Source: Flavobacterium sp. CBA20B-1 (GTDB lineage: Bacteria; Bacteroidota; Bacteroidia; Flavobacteriales; Flavobacteriaceae). From it: a stretch of 64,000 nucleotides of DNA. The stretch covers positions 248,001 through 312,000 of the forward strand of contig NZ_CP092370.1 in assembly GCF_028473145.1 (NCBI RefSeq), written 5' to 3'. The translations under genes and the position numbers were made by a program. The notes under the pieces were generated by a model that saw only the letters and a program-made list of their open reading frames with translations, ran no database searches and was not told the DNA's origin. Shown here piece after piece: positions 9,046-17,715 of the stretch (positions within the stretch are counted from its first letter, which is position 1; every line of letters starts with the position of its first letter).

Positions 9046-9055
9046 TTAACTTAAC
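9046..9055 (+). promoter_or_regulatory. TTAAC direct repeat upstream of the porin gene (candidate operator)
   Basis: Two adjacent TTAAC pentamers lie 21 bases upstream of the -7 box at 9077, with further related elements (GTAACA just upstream, ATGTTAAT at 9070-9077). A similar TTAAC/GGTTAA cluster lies just upstream of the -7 box of the histidine kinase gene at 60308. Direct repeats of this kind are typical binding sites of OmpR-type regulators; the match here is visual only. Confidence 0.3.
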
Positions 9056-9076
9056 ACATAAAAGCAGTAATGTTAA

Positions 9077-9084
9077 TAGATTTG
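9077..9084 (+). promoter_or_regulatory. -7 promoter box (TAGATTTG) for the porin gene
   Basis: An exact TAnnTTTG match 29 bases upstream of the ATG at 9113. The A-rich stretch ACAACG between box and gene can serve as a Bacteroidota-type leader without a strong Shine-Dalgarno sequence. Confidence 0.55.
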
Positions 9085-9112
9085 CCCCAGATAAAAAACA
9101 ACGTTTAAGGCA

Positions 9113-10330
9113 ATGAAAATTTTAAAAGTATTATTACTTGCTATTATTACATGCAACCAAGTGAATGCGCAAGAATCAACCAAAGATTCTTTGGCGCAAC
9201 CCGAAACCCAAAAGAGCAAAGAATGGTTCAACTCGTTTAAGATTAGAGGGTACGCCCAAGTGCGATACAACCGCCTCTTAGAAACCAATCCCGATTTGGG
9301 TTGTGATCAATGCGATAAATCTTGGGGTGAAAACGGTAGTTTTTTCTTAAGACGTACCCGTGTTGTTTTTTCAGGACAAATTTATAAAAACGTATTCTTT
9401 TATATTCAGCCCGATTTTGCCAGCTCGGCAAGTAGTTCCGGGTTGCATTTTGGTCAATTACGTGATGCCTATTTTGATATAGGTTTCGACAGTAAAAATG
9501 AATTCCGAGTAAGATTAGGGCAAAGTAAAATTCCGTATGGATTTGAAAACATGCAATCAAGTCAAAACCGTTTGCCTTTAGACCGTAATGATGGTATTAA
9601 TAGTTCATTTGCAAACGAGCGTGATTTAGGAGGATTCTTTATGTGGGCACCTGATCGCATTCGCAAAATTTATGCAGATGTAGTTAAAAATAACTTTAAA
9701 GGTTCTGGCGATTACGGTGTATTTGCAATTGGTGCTTTCAATGGACAAACTGCAAACAAACCAGAATTGAATAACAATTTACACGTTGTTGCACGTGTTT
9801 CTTATCCCTTCACAATTGGCGACCAAATTATCGAACCTGGAATTCAAGCATATTCAGGACGTTGGGTAATGCCTTCTTCGCAAGTGAGCGATGGGGTTAC
9901 AACCACACACGATGCCAATTATACCGACCAACGCGCAGCTGCCTCTTTTATCTTATATCCAAAACCATTCGGAATTCAAGCAGAATATAACATTGGAAAA
10001 GGGCCAGAATTTAACAAAGAAACCAATACCATCGAAACCAAAAGTTTAGAAGGTGGATACGCAACACTTTCATATAGAATTCAGCACAACGAACAATTCT
10101 TCTTTCCGTTTGCACGCTACCAATATTACAAAGGTGGAAAAAAACATGAATTAGATGCAAGAAGCTATAAAGTAAACGAAGTAGAATTAGGTTTGGAATG
10201 GCAATTAAATAAAAATTTTGAATTAGTAGCTATGTACACCATATCAAACCGAAGATACGAAGACTTTGTTTTGAGAGACAATCATCAAAAAGGAAATCTA
10301 TTGCGCCTGCAAGCACAAGTAAATTTCTAA
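9113..10330 (+). CDS. Outer-membrane porin, phosphate-selective porin O/P type
   Basis: The 405-residue protein has a signal peptide ending at about residue 19 (CNQVNAQ) and a C-terminal Phe after a final beta strand (LLRLQAQVNF), the usual sign of an outer-membrane barrel. The body alternates aromatic and polar residues (for example IRGYAQVRYNRL, FFLRRTRVVFSGQIYKNVFFY, EFRVRLGQSKIPYGFENM), as in the porin O/P family (OprP-like) of Bacteroidota. Such proteins let small anions or phosphate cross the outer membrane. An N-terminal DQCDKS segment places two Cys in a likely loop. It stands alone behind its own promoter, next to candidate TTAAC operator repeats. Confidence 0.85.
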   Translation: MKILKVLLLAIITCNQVNAQESTKDSLAQPETQKSKEWFNSFKIRGYAQVRYNRLLETNPDLGCDQCDKSWGENGSFFLRRTRVVFSGQIYKNVFFYIQPDFASSASSSGLHFGQLRDAYFDIGFDSKNEFRVRLGQSKIPYGFENMQSSQNRLPLDRNDGINSSFANERDLGGFFMWAPDRIRKIYADVVKNNFKGSGDYGVFAIGAFNGQTANKPELNNNLHVVARVSYPFTIGDQIIEPGIQAYSGRWVMPSSQVSDGVTTTHDANYTDQRAAASFILYPKPFGIQAEYNIGKGPEFNKETNTIETKSLEGGYATLSYRIQHNEQFFFPFARYQYYKGGKKHELDARSYKVNEVELGLEWQLNKNFELVAMYTISNRRYEDFVLRDNHQKGNLLRLQAQVNF

Positions 10331-10384
10331 AAATATTTTTAAAGAGTTCGGAGCGATTATTTCACTTCGAACTTTTTTAATTTA

Positions 10385-10392
10385 TACCTTTG
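10385..10392 (+). promoter_or_regulatory. -7 promoter box (TACCTTTG) for prmA-clpS
   Basis: An exact TAnnTTTG match 15 bases before the prmA start codon at 10407. It marks prmA-clpS as a separate transcript from the porin. Confidence 0.58.
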
Positions 10393-10406
10393 CAAAAATA
10401 CTCTTT

Positions 10407-11249
10407 ATGTTGAATACCTATATTGCATATCATTTTAAAATAGAACCAAAAGATCCGGGTGCAGAAATTTTATTAGCAGAATTGGGCGAATTGGCGTTTG
10501 ATAGTTTTGTTGAAACCGAAGAAGGTTTATCGGCATACATTCAAAATCAGTTACATACTACCGATTTGTTAAATGATATATACATTTTAAATAATCCTGA
10601 ATTTAAAATAACCTATCACGTCGAAGAAATTGAACAAGTGAACTGGAACGAAGAATGGGAAAAAAACTTTGAACCAATTAATGTAGATGATTTGTGCTAT
10701 GTGCGTGCGCCGTTTCATGAAGCCAAAAATGTGCCTTATGAAATTGTGATAGAACCAAAGATGAGTTTTGGAACAGGTCACCATGAAACCACATTTATGA
10801 TGATGAAACATTTATTAAACATAGATGTTACCAATATGGAAGTATTAGATATGGGGTGCGGAACTGCCATTTTAGCTATTTTAGCATTAATGAAAGGAGC
10901 CAAACATGCCGATGCTATTGATATAGACAATTGGTGTTATTTGAATTCGATTGAAAATGCAGAGCGCAACAATATTAGCAATATCAGCGTATATGAAGGC
11001 GATGCAGCACTTTTAGCTACCAAAACCAACAAATATGATTTAGTAATTGCAAATATTAACCGCAATATTCTATTAAATGATATGGAAGCCTACGCCAAAA
11101 CATTGAAAAAAGGCGGTATTATTCTATTTAGCGGTTTTTATATAGAAGATATTCCTGCAATTGAAGAAGCAGCAAACCAGTATAATTTGCATTTAGACCA
11201 CCAATTAGAAAGAAACAATTGGGCATCATTAAAATTTATTAAAAAATAA
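10407..11249 (+). CDS. prmA: Ribosomal protein L11 methyltransferase
   Basis: The 280-residue protein has an N-terminal substrate-recognition domain and a C-terminal SAM-dependent methyltransferase. Key segments are EPKMSFGTGHHETT (about residues 118-131) and the SAM motif LDMGCGTAILAI that follows, then DIDNWCYLNSIENA and the active-site type segment VIANINRNILL. PrmA methylates lysines and the N-terminus of ribosomal protein L11 in the cytoplasm. It is followed after four bases by clpS, a pairing common in Flavobacteria, and has its own -7 box. Confidence 0.95.
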   Translation: MLNTYIAYHFKIEPKDPGAEILLAELGELAFDSFVETEEGLSAYIQNQLHTTDLLNDIYILNNPEFKITYHVEEIEQVNWNEEWEKNFEPINVDDLCYVRAPFHEAKNVPYEIVIEPKMSFGTGHHETTFMMMKHLLNIDVTNMEVLDMGCGTAILAILALMKGAKHADAIDIDNWCYLNSIENAERNNISNISVYEGDAALLATKTNKYDLVIANINRNILLNDMEAYAKTLKKGGIILFSGFYIEDIPAIEEAANQYNLHLDHQLERNNWASLKFIKK

Positions 11250-11253
11250 AGAA

Positions 11254-11529
11254 ATGAGTACAAAAGAACGCGTATTAGAAGATGTTAAAATAGAAGAATT
11301 ATTTCACTCTGAAAATGTAATTGTTCTTTTTAACGATGACGTAAATACCTTCGACCACGTTATCGAAACCCTGGTAAAAGTTTGCAAACACGAACCTTTA
11401 CAAGCCGAACAATGTGCTTTAATTGTACATTACAAAGGAAAATGCGATGTGAAAAGCGGAACTTTTCATGAATTGGTTCCTATGTGCACCGCCTTATTAG
11501 ACGCAGGCTTAAGTGCCGAGGTACATTAA
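11254..11529 (+). CDS. clpS: ATP-dependent Clp protease adaptor ClpS
   Basis: The product has 91 residues, the normal ClpS length. It shows the core signature VLFNDDVNTFDHVIETL (about residues 24-40), where the NDD segment binds the N-end-rule residue, followed by AEQCALIVHYKGKCDV. ClpS brings proteins with destabilising N-terminal residues to ClpAP-type proteases. It lies four bases behind prmA and ends just before an intrinsic terminator. Confidence 0.95.
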   Translation: MSTKERVLEDVKIEELFHSENVIVLFNDDVNTFDHVIETLVKVCKHEPLQAEQCALIVHYKGKCDVKSGTFHELVPMCTALLDAGLSAEVH

Positions 11530-11530
11530 T

Positions 11531-11560
11531 AAAACCGCAGAAATGCGGTTTTATTTATTT
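11531..11560 (+). terminator. Intrinsic terminator after clpS
   Basis: A nine-pair stem AAAACCGCA / TGCGGTTTT with a GAAA loop ends at 11552 and is followed by a T-rich tract. It lies two bases after the clpS stop. Confidence 0.85.
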
Positions 11561-11577
11561 TTTCAAAAAACGGTATG

Positions 11578-11859
11578 CTATATCTTAATTCCCGCTGCCA
11601 ATAACGCTCTATAGCTTGGGTTCTTCTTAAAAAATGCTACAATACCTGAATTAACAGGTACAATTCGCAAGCGTTTTTCTTCGGCTTGATCTAAAATAGC
11701 TTTAATGAAATCGTTTATTAAATCTTCATCATCACAACCGTTAGGGTTTAGTTTGGTTAAAAATAATTTTCGTTCTTGTATTGAATATTCAATAATAATA
11801 TGTCGATCGCCACATCTACATTCAAATTGTCTTAACAATTCATTGTTTTTAAATTCCAT
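11578..11859 (-). CDS. Small GNAT-like N-acetyltransferase (YjdJ type)
   Basis: This 93-residue protein matches the short acetyltransferase-like family (Acetyltransf_CG): a first strand pair with HIIIEYSIQERKLFLTKL, then DLINDFIKAILDQAEEKRLRIVPVN and the terminal FFKKNPSYRALL, which resembles the VVPxCxFVxxYxxxHPEY end of YjdJ-type proteins. The usual Gly of the acetyl-CoA loop is not obvious and the normal Cys is Ser, so activity is uncertain. It stands alone on the minus strand, tail to tail with clpS. Confidence 0.68.
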   Translation of the reverse strand: MEFKNNELLRQFECRCGDRHIIIEYSIQERKLFLTKLNPNGCDDEDLINDFIKAILDQAEEKRLRIVPVNSGIVAFFKKNPSYRALLAAGIKI

Positions 11860-12034
11860 ATAACATTTTTTTCTATATTTATAGTGCTTTTCAAGGAATT
11901 TGAAGTGCTTTTTAAATTACCTAAATAAAAGTATTATTAAAAATTTTACCTTAAATTCTTATTTCATTTATCTACAAATTAATGAAATAGTTTTTAATAA
12001 TGCAAAAAGTTATAAAAACAGAAACACCATTTAG

Positions 12035-12688
12035 ATGAAAAACATTTATTTTATTCCAGGTATGGCGGCTAATTGCGGGATTTTTGAACATATAAAATTA
12101 AATGATTCTAAATTTAAGATGCACTTTGTGGAATGGCTTGAACCTTCAAAAAACGAACCGCTTCAGGAATATTGCAAACGCTTTTCTGAACAAATCGTTT
12201 CAGAAAACCCTATTTTAGTAGGTGTTTCTTTCGGAGGAATTATTGCACAAGAAATTGCAAAGATTATCCCCATAGAAAAAGTAATTATTATTTCAAGTGT
12301 TAAAGATCCATCTGAATTTCCAGTACGAATAAATTGGGCTAAAAAATGGAAATTGTATCGTTTTTTTCCCACATCCTATTTTAATTTATTCGAACATCTT
12401 ACAAAAAAATTATTATCTTCCAAAAAAATCCAACAACGCATTGATATGTATCAAAAATATCTTTCTGTGCGATCGGTCAATTATTTGGATTGGGCGTTTA
12501 AAAATGTTATTTTGTGGGAAAATAAAAATCCAATTTCAAACGTTTATCACTTGCATGGCACAAAAGACCATATATTTCCGCATAAACATATTAAAAATGC
12601 ACAATTACTGGAAAATGGAACACATGTGATGGTATTGGTAAACGCCCGATGGATCAATAAAAAATTAGAAGAAATTTTTGAAGAATAA
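12035..12688 (+). CDS. Alpha/beta hydrolase
   Basis: The 217-residue protein has the nucleophile elbow GVSFGG near residue 65 and later an Asp in the HGTKDHIFP segment and a His in NGTHVMVL, forming a Ser-Asp-His triad. It starts with a strand and an oxyanion-type turn FIPGMAAN. No signal peptide is seen, so it is probably cytoplasmic. The substrate is unknown. The next gene, a lytic transglycosylase, starts two bases after its stop, so the two are co-transcribed. Confidence 0.83.
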   Translation: MKNIYFIPGMAANCGIFEHIKLNDSKFKMHFVEWLEPSKNEPLQEYCKRFSEQIVSENPILVGVSFGGIIAQEIAKIIPIEKVIIISSVKDPSEFPVRINWAKKWKLYRFFPTSYFNLFEHLTKKLLSSKKIQQRIDMYQKYLSVRSVNYLDWAFKNVILWENKNPISNVYHLHGTKDHIFPHKHIKNAQLLENGTHVMVLVNARWINKKLEEIFEE

Positions 12689-12689
12689 T

Positions 12690-13580
12690 ATGAAAAAAAG
12701 TTATAAAAACGCAGCAATTGTAGTTGCTATTTTAGGTTTAAGTGGTTTGTTTTATCAGTTTACAACTATTGAAAAGGTTTCTACCGAAACCGGTTATCAT
12801 ATCAAAAATATCGACTTTTGTGGCGAGCGTGTTCCAGTAGAAATAGTCGATGTTAAAGAGCGTTTAGATCGTGAATTGGTGGTGAATATGAACCTGCATT
12901 CGGCAACAACATTAATCATTAAAAGAGCAAATAGATATTTTCCTGAAATAGAACCCATATTAAAACGCAATGGTATTCCGAGCGATTTTAAATATTTATG
13001 TGTGATTGAAAGTGCATTGACCAATGCCACCTCTAGTGCAGGTGCGAAAGGTTTTTGGCAATTTATGCCCGAAACCGCGCGGGAATACAATTTGGAAATT
13101 AGCAGCACGGTTGACGAGCGATACGATGTGATAAAGGCAACTGAAGCGGCTTGCGTGTATTTAAAAAGAGCCTATGCGAAATTTGGCAATTGGACGTTGG
13201 TTGCAGCGTCTTACAATCGTGGAATGGCAGGTGTGGAACGTCAATTAACCGCACAAGGCGTAACCGATTATTACGATTTGTATTTAAACGAAGAAACATC
13301 GCGCTATGTTTTCAGGATTTTAGCTTTAAAAGAAATTATGAACAATACTGATAAATACGGTTTTGTTTTTTCTAAAGATGAATTGTACCAGCCTGTAAAA
13401 ACGAAAACGGTTGCTGTAAATGCAAACATAGATGATTTACAAAGATGGGCATTGAATCAAGGAATTAATTATAAACTTTTAAAGTGGTACAATCCCTGGC
13501 TAATTGACACCTCTCTAATAGTTTCAAGCAACAAAACCTATAATATACTAATACCTATTGAGGGTTTTAAGAGAAAATAA
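12690..13580 (+). CDS. Lytic transglycosylase with N-terminal membrane anchor
   Basis: The product (296 residues from ATG 12690; a TTG at 12678 is a weaker start inside the previous gene) has an N-terminal hydrophobic segment (AAIVVAILGLSGLFYQF) and an SLT domain. The catalytic Glu is in CVIESALTNATSSAGAKGFW, followed by the conserved QFMPETA and AASYNRGMAG. It cleaves peptidoglycan glycan strands to 1,6-anhydro products and resembles MltD-type enzymes; no LysM domain is clear, though the C-terminal NQGINYKLLKWYNPWL region resembles one. It is probably periplasmic and anchored in the membrane. Confidence 0.9.
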   Translation: MKKSYKNAAIVVAILGLSGLFYQFTTIEKVSTETGYHIKNIDFCGERVPVEIVDVKERLDRELVVNMNLHSATTLIIKRANRYFPEIEPILKRNGIPSDFKYLCVIESALTNATSSAGAKGFWQFMPETAREYNLEISSTVDERYDVIKATEAACVYLKRAYAKFGNWTLVAASYNRGMAGVERQLTAQGVTDYYDLYLNEETSRYVFRILALKEIMNNTDKYGFVFSKDELYQPVKTKTVAVNANIDDLQRWALNQGINYKLLKWYNPWLIDTSLIVSSNKTYNILIPIEGFKRK

Positions 13581-13587
13581 TAAATCA

Positions 13588-13619
13588 TCCCAAATTCTTA
13601 AAAAGTTTGGGGTTTTTTA
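13588..13619 (+). terminator. Terminator after the lytic transglycosylase gene
   Basis: An inverted repeat CCCAAA / TTTGGG with extra A-T pairs is followed by a run of Ts (GGGGTTTTTTAT). It sits between two convergent genes. Confidence 0.65.
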
Positions 13620-13625
13620 TTTGTG

Positions 13626-15050
13626 CTAATCAAATTCAGCGGCGTAACTATCTGTTCGCTTTCCCTTTTGATAAAAGAAAACAGCTTCTTTAACCAATTG
13701 GGCATGATCGAACTTAAATTCTTTAATGATTTCATTTTTGCTAGAAATTAATCCGTATTTATTGCTCTTTTTTGCAATGAATTTGTTCGATGCGTAAATA
13801 GGTTCTATATAATCATATTCAAACGGAACAACAATTTCACCTTTATAATTTACAACTCCGTACTTATTGCCTTCTTGTAAAACAAAATAATTACGTTTAG
13901 TAATCCAATAATGGTTTTCATCGCGAAATTTATAGCTTGGATTTAATTTTGTAATTGATTTATCATCAATATTAAAAATTAGTAGTTGATTGTTCTGCTC
14001 AACTAAGTAGAACGATTTGTAATATTCATAAATTCTATATTCCTCAGGAATTACAACATTTAAATTAGCATCATACAAACCGCTTAAATCATTATCGTTT
14101 GTAACATAAAGATAATTAGTTAAAAATCGATTCATGTGTTTGTACTTTAAAGGTAAAACCAAATTATTCAACTTGTAAAGACCACTTATTTTATTGTTTT
14201 GCACCATAAAATAATCATTCTTAAATTGATAAATACTAGAAAAATCTAAAGGAATAATAATTTCATTATTATAAGTTACAATACCCGTTTTTTTGTTGTT
14301 TGATACTTTTAAAAGATCACTTATAAATTCTATTTCGTTGTAATCTGATTCAAAAAGGTTGTTGTTGTTTAAATCTCGGAGAAACATTTTATCTGCTTTT
14401 TTGTTTCTAACAATCAATAAAGAATCTTTCATGTCTTTAAGCTCTTCATTATTATCTACGCTATAGACTGTTTCACCTTTGTTATTTATTAGAAAATCGC
14501 CTTGATTGTTTTTAAGTAAGATATAATTCGGAAAGATATCAAGCAAGTCGTTGTAAATAAAATCGGTTACCATTCCGTGGTTTTCAATAAAAAGTGCGAG
14601 TTTATTGTTTTTTTGAATTAAAGTAAATTCATCATAGTTTCTGATTAATTCGTAATCTAAAGATAAAATATAGTTGCCTTTTTTGTCTAACATACCGTAT
14701 TTTTTGTCTTTTTCAACTATTAGAAAATCTCCTGATATAAAAACATAATTGTAGATAAAAGCGGTAATTTGTTCACCTTTATCATTTATAAAACCACGAT
14801 AAAACTGCTTTCCTTTTTTTATACCTGCTTCCAATATTCCATTTTGATTACGAATAGAAGAAATGTATTCAAATTTTGGTTGCGTAATAAAAACACTGTC
14901 TTTATTTATAAGTCCGCTTTTTCCGTTTTTGGTCCGATACCAAGTAACTTCAGCATGCGAAAAATCCGACATATATTCAATGTCATTAAAGGTAACTTGG
15001 GCAAAAGAATGAACAATACCCAAAAAGAAAAATATAAAACCGTATTTCAT
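13626..15050 (-). CDS. Secreted WG-repeat protein
   Basis: The 474-residue protein has a signal peptide (residues 1-18, ending HSFAQ) and a series of WG-type repeats, each about 45-50 residues with a K-x-G-L/I-x-x-x-G core (for example NGKSGLINKDS, DKKYGMLDKKGNYILSLDYE, NKYGVVNYKGEIVVPFEYDY, NKYGLISSKNEI). WG-repeat proteins are poorly understood beta-rich proteins found in Bacteroidota envelopes. The gene stands alone with its own -7 box. A function cannot be assigned. Confidence 0.8.
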   Translation of the reverse strand: MKYGFIFFFLGIVHSFAQVTFNDIEYMSDFSHAEVTWYRTKNGKSGLINKDSVFITQPKFEYISSIRNQNGILEAGIKKGKQFYRGFINDKGEQITAFIYNYVFISGDFLIVEKDKKYGMLDKKGNYILSLDYELIRNYDEFTLIQKNNKLALFIENHGMVTDFIYNDLLDIFPNYILLKNNQGDFLINNKGETVYSVDNNEELKDMKDSLLIVRNKKADKMFLRDLNNNNLFESDYNEIEFISDLLKVSNNKKTGIVTYNNEIIIPLDFSSIYQFKNDYFMVQNNKISGLYKLNNLVLPLKYKHMNRFLTNYLYVTNDNDLSGLYDANLNVVIPEEYRIYEYYKSFYLVEQNNQLLIFNIDDKSITKLNPSYKFRDENHYWITKRNYFVLQEGNKYGVVNYKGEIVVPFEYDYIEPIYASNKFIAKKSNKYGLISSKNEIIKEFKFDHAQLVKEAVFFYQKGKRTDSYAAEFD

Positions 15051-15064
15051 TGATTGTTTTTAAT

Positions 15065-15072
15065 CAAATTTA
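15065..15072 (-). promoter_or_regulatory. -7 promoter box (TAAATTTG) for the WG-repeat gene
   Basis: Read on the minus strand this is TAAATTTG, an exact TAnnTTTG match 15 bases upstream of the ATG at 15050. Confidence 0.5.
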
Positions 15073-15221
15073 AACAACATAATTGAATGGAACGACAATA
15101 AAAATGCTGTAAGACTACAATTTAATGATTTATCATCTTAAAAATCAAAAATAAAATTTTAAATACTATTTCTAAAAACATTCCTACCTTTATCCTTTTT
15201 TGATATACAAACAAAAATTGC

Positions 15222-15998
15222 ATGATGCTATCAAATTTACGAACGGTGACTGTTACCCGATATATTACCCCTTTGCGCGAAGGTGGTTCGTTACCGGCAC
15301 TTGCTGAAGCTTGTGACGATTTTAAATATGTGATAAAATTTCGCGGTGCAGGTCATGGTGTGAAAGCGTTGATTTCGGAATTGCTAGGTGGCGTTATTGC
15401 GCAATACCTTGGCTTACCTGTTCCGGAATTGGTTTTTATTGAGTTAGATGAAGCTTTTGGGCAAACCGAAGGCGATGAAGAAATACAAGATTTATTAAAA
15501 TTTAGCAAAGGATTAAACCTAGGACTACACTATTTGTCGGGTGCTGTAACTTATGATGTTGCTACCAACGACTGTGATGAACTACTGGCTTCAAAAATTG
15601 TTTGGTTAGATAGTTTTATCACCAATGTGGATCGCACCTTTCGCAACACCAATCTGCTTATTTGGCATAAAGAATTGTGGTTAATTGATCACGGTGCTTC
15701 GTTTTATTTTCATCATTCATGGGACAATTGGCAGCAAACATCACAAACGCCATTTGCATTGATAAAAGATCACGCACTGATAAAAAAAGCAACTAAATTG
15801 CAAGAGGTGCATGAACAATTCACTGCAAAACTAAACAATAACGTGTTACGTGATTTTGTAAATATTATTCCAGACGAATTTCTAAATTGGGAAGAAGGCC
15901 CCAGCAATGAGGAAATTCGAGAAGTGTATTATCAATTTTTGTTGAATCGATTGGCACATGCCGATATCTTTCTAAAAACTGCCCAAAATGCAAGATAA
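15222..15998 (+). CDS. HipA-like kinase domain protein
   Basis: The 258-residue protein matches the short HipA-like kinase family. It shows a Gly/Lys-rich nucleotide region (YVIKFRGAGHGVKALISELLGG, about residues 36-57), a catalytic-loop-like NVDRTFRNTNLL near residue 136 with Asp and Asn, and LIDHGASF as the metal-binding DFG equivalent. Full HipA toxins are larger and phosphorylate aminoacyl-tRNA synthetases; this short form is uncharacterised. A second ATG at 15225 is possible. It overlaps the DUF3037 gene by 11 bases, a conserved pairing, so the two products probably act together. Confidence 0.8.
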   Translation: MMLSNLRTVTVTRYITPLREGGSLPALAEACDDFKYVIKFRGAGHGVKALISELLGGVIAQYLGLPVPELVFIELDEAFGQTEGDEEIQDLLKFSKGLNLGLHYLSGAVTYDVATNDCDELLASKIVWLDSFITNVDRTFRNTNLLIWHKELWLIDHGASFYFHHSWDNWQQTSQTPFALIKDHALIKKATKLQEVHEQFTAKLNNNVLRDFVNIIPDEFLNWEEGPSNEEIREVYYQFLLNRLAHADIFLKTAQNAR

Positions 15999-16371
15999 AG
16001 TTGTTTATGAATATGCGGTAATCCGAGTTGTTCCAAAAATGGAACGCGAAGAGTTTATTAATACAGGCCTGATTTTATTCAGCAAAAGAAAACGATACAT
16101 TCGGTTTGAATATCATATCCATGAAGAAAAAATTAGAAGCTTTTGCAACGAATTTGATTTAGTTCAGCTAAAGGAGAATTTAGAATCGTTTGCTAAAATT
16201 TGTTCAGGTGCAAAAAACGCCGGACCAATAGCAACTTTAGAAGCTGATGAAAAATTTAGATGGATCACCGCTGTGAAAAGCTCCAGCATACAATCCTCGC
16301 GCCCACATCCAGGTTTATCGGCTGATTTGGATGCCACTTTTGATAAGTTGTATTGTGAATTGGTTTTGTAA
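15988..16371 (+). CDS. DUF3037 protein, partner of the HipA-like kinase
   Basis: The 127-residue product has the DUF3037 pattern: YEYAVIRVVPKMEREEFINTGLILFS at the N-terminus and a final SRPHPGLSADLDATFDKLYCELV. Its function is unknown. It is coupled to the HipA-like kinase gene by an 11-base overlap. The two-gene arrangement recalls a toxin-antitoxin or defence pair, but no DNA-binding helix-turn-helix is visible, unlike HipB. It could instead be a substrate or regulator of the kinase. Confidence 0.8.
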   Translation: MQDKVVYEYAVIRVVPKMEREEFINTGLILFSKRKRYIRFEYHIHEEKIRSFCNEFDLVQLKENLESFAKICSGAKNAGPIATLEADEKFRWITAVKSSSIQSSRPHPGLSADLDATFDKLYCELVL

Positions 16372-16395
16372 ATGATAATGTTCTATTGGTACTAA

Positions 16396-16629
16396 TTGCA
16401 AATTTTTCTTATTTTAGGCAATAAAGAAAAATCTATTTACAAAGCCTATCCCTTGTCAGATGTTGATTTGATTTATAAAAGTTTAGAAAATTCAAAGTTC
16501 TTATTTCTTGAAAACTTATTTAATGTGAAAGAAATCAAATCAAATGAGTTCATTATCGAAATTGATATTTATGATTCAAATAAAAGAAAGTGTGATGTAA
16601 TAAAAATTTCTATTAATAAAAATGTTTAA
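16396..16629 (+). CDS. Short hypothetical protein (TTG start)
   Basis: A frame of 77 residues begins at a TTG directly after an in-frame stop and has no ATG near its start. It overlaps the DUF2971 gene by 8 bases, which is typical of translational coupling, and the protein has a plausible mix of beta strands (IFLILGNK, NEFIIEIDIYD, CDVIKISIN). No family is recognised. It may be a real small gene or the 3' remainder of a larger one. Confidence 0.4.
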   Translation: MQIFLILGNKEKSIYKAYPLSDVDLIYKSLENSKFLFLENLFNVKEIKSNEFIIEIDIYDSNKRKCDVIKISINKNV

Positions 16630-17317
16630 AGAAAACCAAAAGCTACATATTCCCGAAAACGACACCATTATTTGGAAATATCTAGACTTGTCTAAATTTC
16701 TAGATTTATTGCTGTCTAAACGCATGTTTATGGCTAGGTCTGATAAGTTTGAAGATCAATTTGAAGGAACTTTTAGCGAACCAACATACGAAGAGATTAA
16801 AAAGCTTTTGGCCGATAATCCGAAATATTTAGATGCCTACAAATCAAAACGAAAAAATATTGTGATTAGCAGTTGGCACGCAAATTCGTATGAAAGTTAT
16901 GCCATGTGGCAGGTTTTCACCAAAAACAACGAAGGTTTGGCAATACAGTCAACCATTGGCAGCTTAAAAAAAGCGTTGATTGAACCAAAAGCCGATCAGT
17001 TTATTGGCGAGGTAAATTATATAGACTATAAAAAAGAACACATTCCGTTTGATGATGATTTTTTTCCTTTTCTCTTTAAGCGAAAAAGTTTTCAATACGA
17101 ACATGAAGTGCGTGTTATTACCGATGTGACCCATTTAGAGATGCAAGTAAACGAAGGAGTGAAGGTGTTGATTGATGTAAACGAAATGATTGAACGTTTG
17201 TACATTCACCCAAAATCAGAAAATTGGTATAAGAAACTGGTAATTGAAATAGTGGAACGTTTAGGTTTTGAATTTTTAATTGAAAAATCTGATTTAGAAA
17301 GTGATATTTTAATTTAA
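16622..17317 (+). CDS. DUF2971 protein
   Basis: The 231-residue product has the DUF2971 signature: an N-terminal IWKYLDLSKFLDLLLSKRMF with RSDKFEDQFEGTF, a central VISSWHANSYESYAMWQVFT and a later FQYEHEVRVI. The family is widespread in bacteria, often in defence or phage-related neighbourhoods, and has no known biochemical function; the conserved W, Y, E and R residues suggest an enzyme. It lies directly downstream of the HipA-like/DUF3037 pair and the 77-residue ORF, all in one direction. Confidence 0.85.
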   Translation: MFKENQKLHIPENDTIIWKYLDLSKFLDLLLSKRMFMARSDKFEDQFEGTFSEPTYEEIKKLLADNPKYLDAYKSKRKNIVISSWHANSYESYAMWQVFTKNNEGLAIQSTIGSLKKALIEPKADQFIGEVNYIDYKKEHIPFDDDFFPFLFKRKSFQYEHEVRVITDVTHLEMQVNEGVKVLIDVNEMIERLYIHPKSENWYKKLVIEIVERLGFEFLIEKSDLESDILI

Positions 17318-17478
17318 AATTCATCAGCAATGTATTATCTAAATAAAATTAACATTGTTTTATTAAAAAAATTATCCATTACAAAATAGTTTTCAAATGC
17401 GTTTACCTTTTCCACCATTTTCATTCTAATTTCTTCCATAATCGCAAATAGTTTTCACTATATTCTGTTGTAAAAACA

Positions 17479-17637
17479 TCATTCAATTATAGATGCAATC
17501 TTAAAACCTTTTATGTTTCTAAAAATTTGATGCTCAGAGTCAATATATTTATTTTTATCCAAAATAATGAAGTCAATTAAATTGAAATCAGTAAGTTTAG
17601 GTTTAATGGTTTTAATATTAATTTTTTTTAATTTCAT
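17479..17637 (-). other. Possible 52-codon ORF in a decayed region
   Basis: A minus-strand frame starts at ATG 17637 and ends at TGA 17481-17479. It encodes a basic, Ile-rich peptide with YIDSEHQIFRNIKGFKI. No family or ribosome signal supports it, and it lies next to transposase debris in a region of 783 bases (17318-18100) without an intact gene. It is listed only as a possibility. Confidence 0.15.
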
Positions 17638-17715
17638 ATTTTAAATTGTTGTCTTAATTTTCGGAAGTATTAACTGGCAACCTATTAAAAATAAAAGTTT
17701 CTCAAAGCGATTTTC

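Noticed and set aside
12678..12689. TTG start for the lytic transglycosylase
   Set aside because: It lies inside the previous gene and adds only MKNN before a normal ATG.
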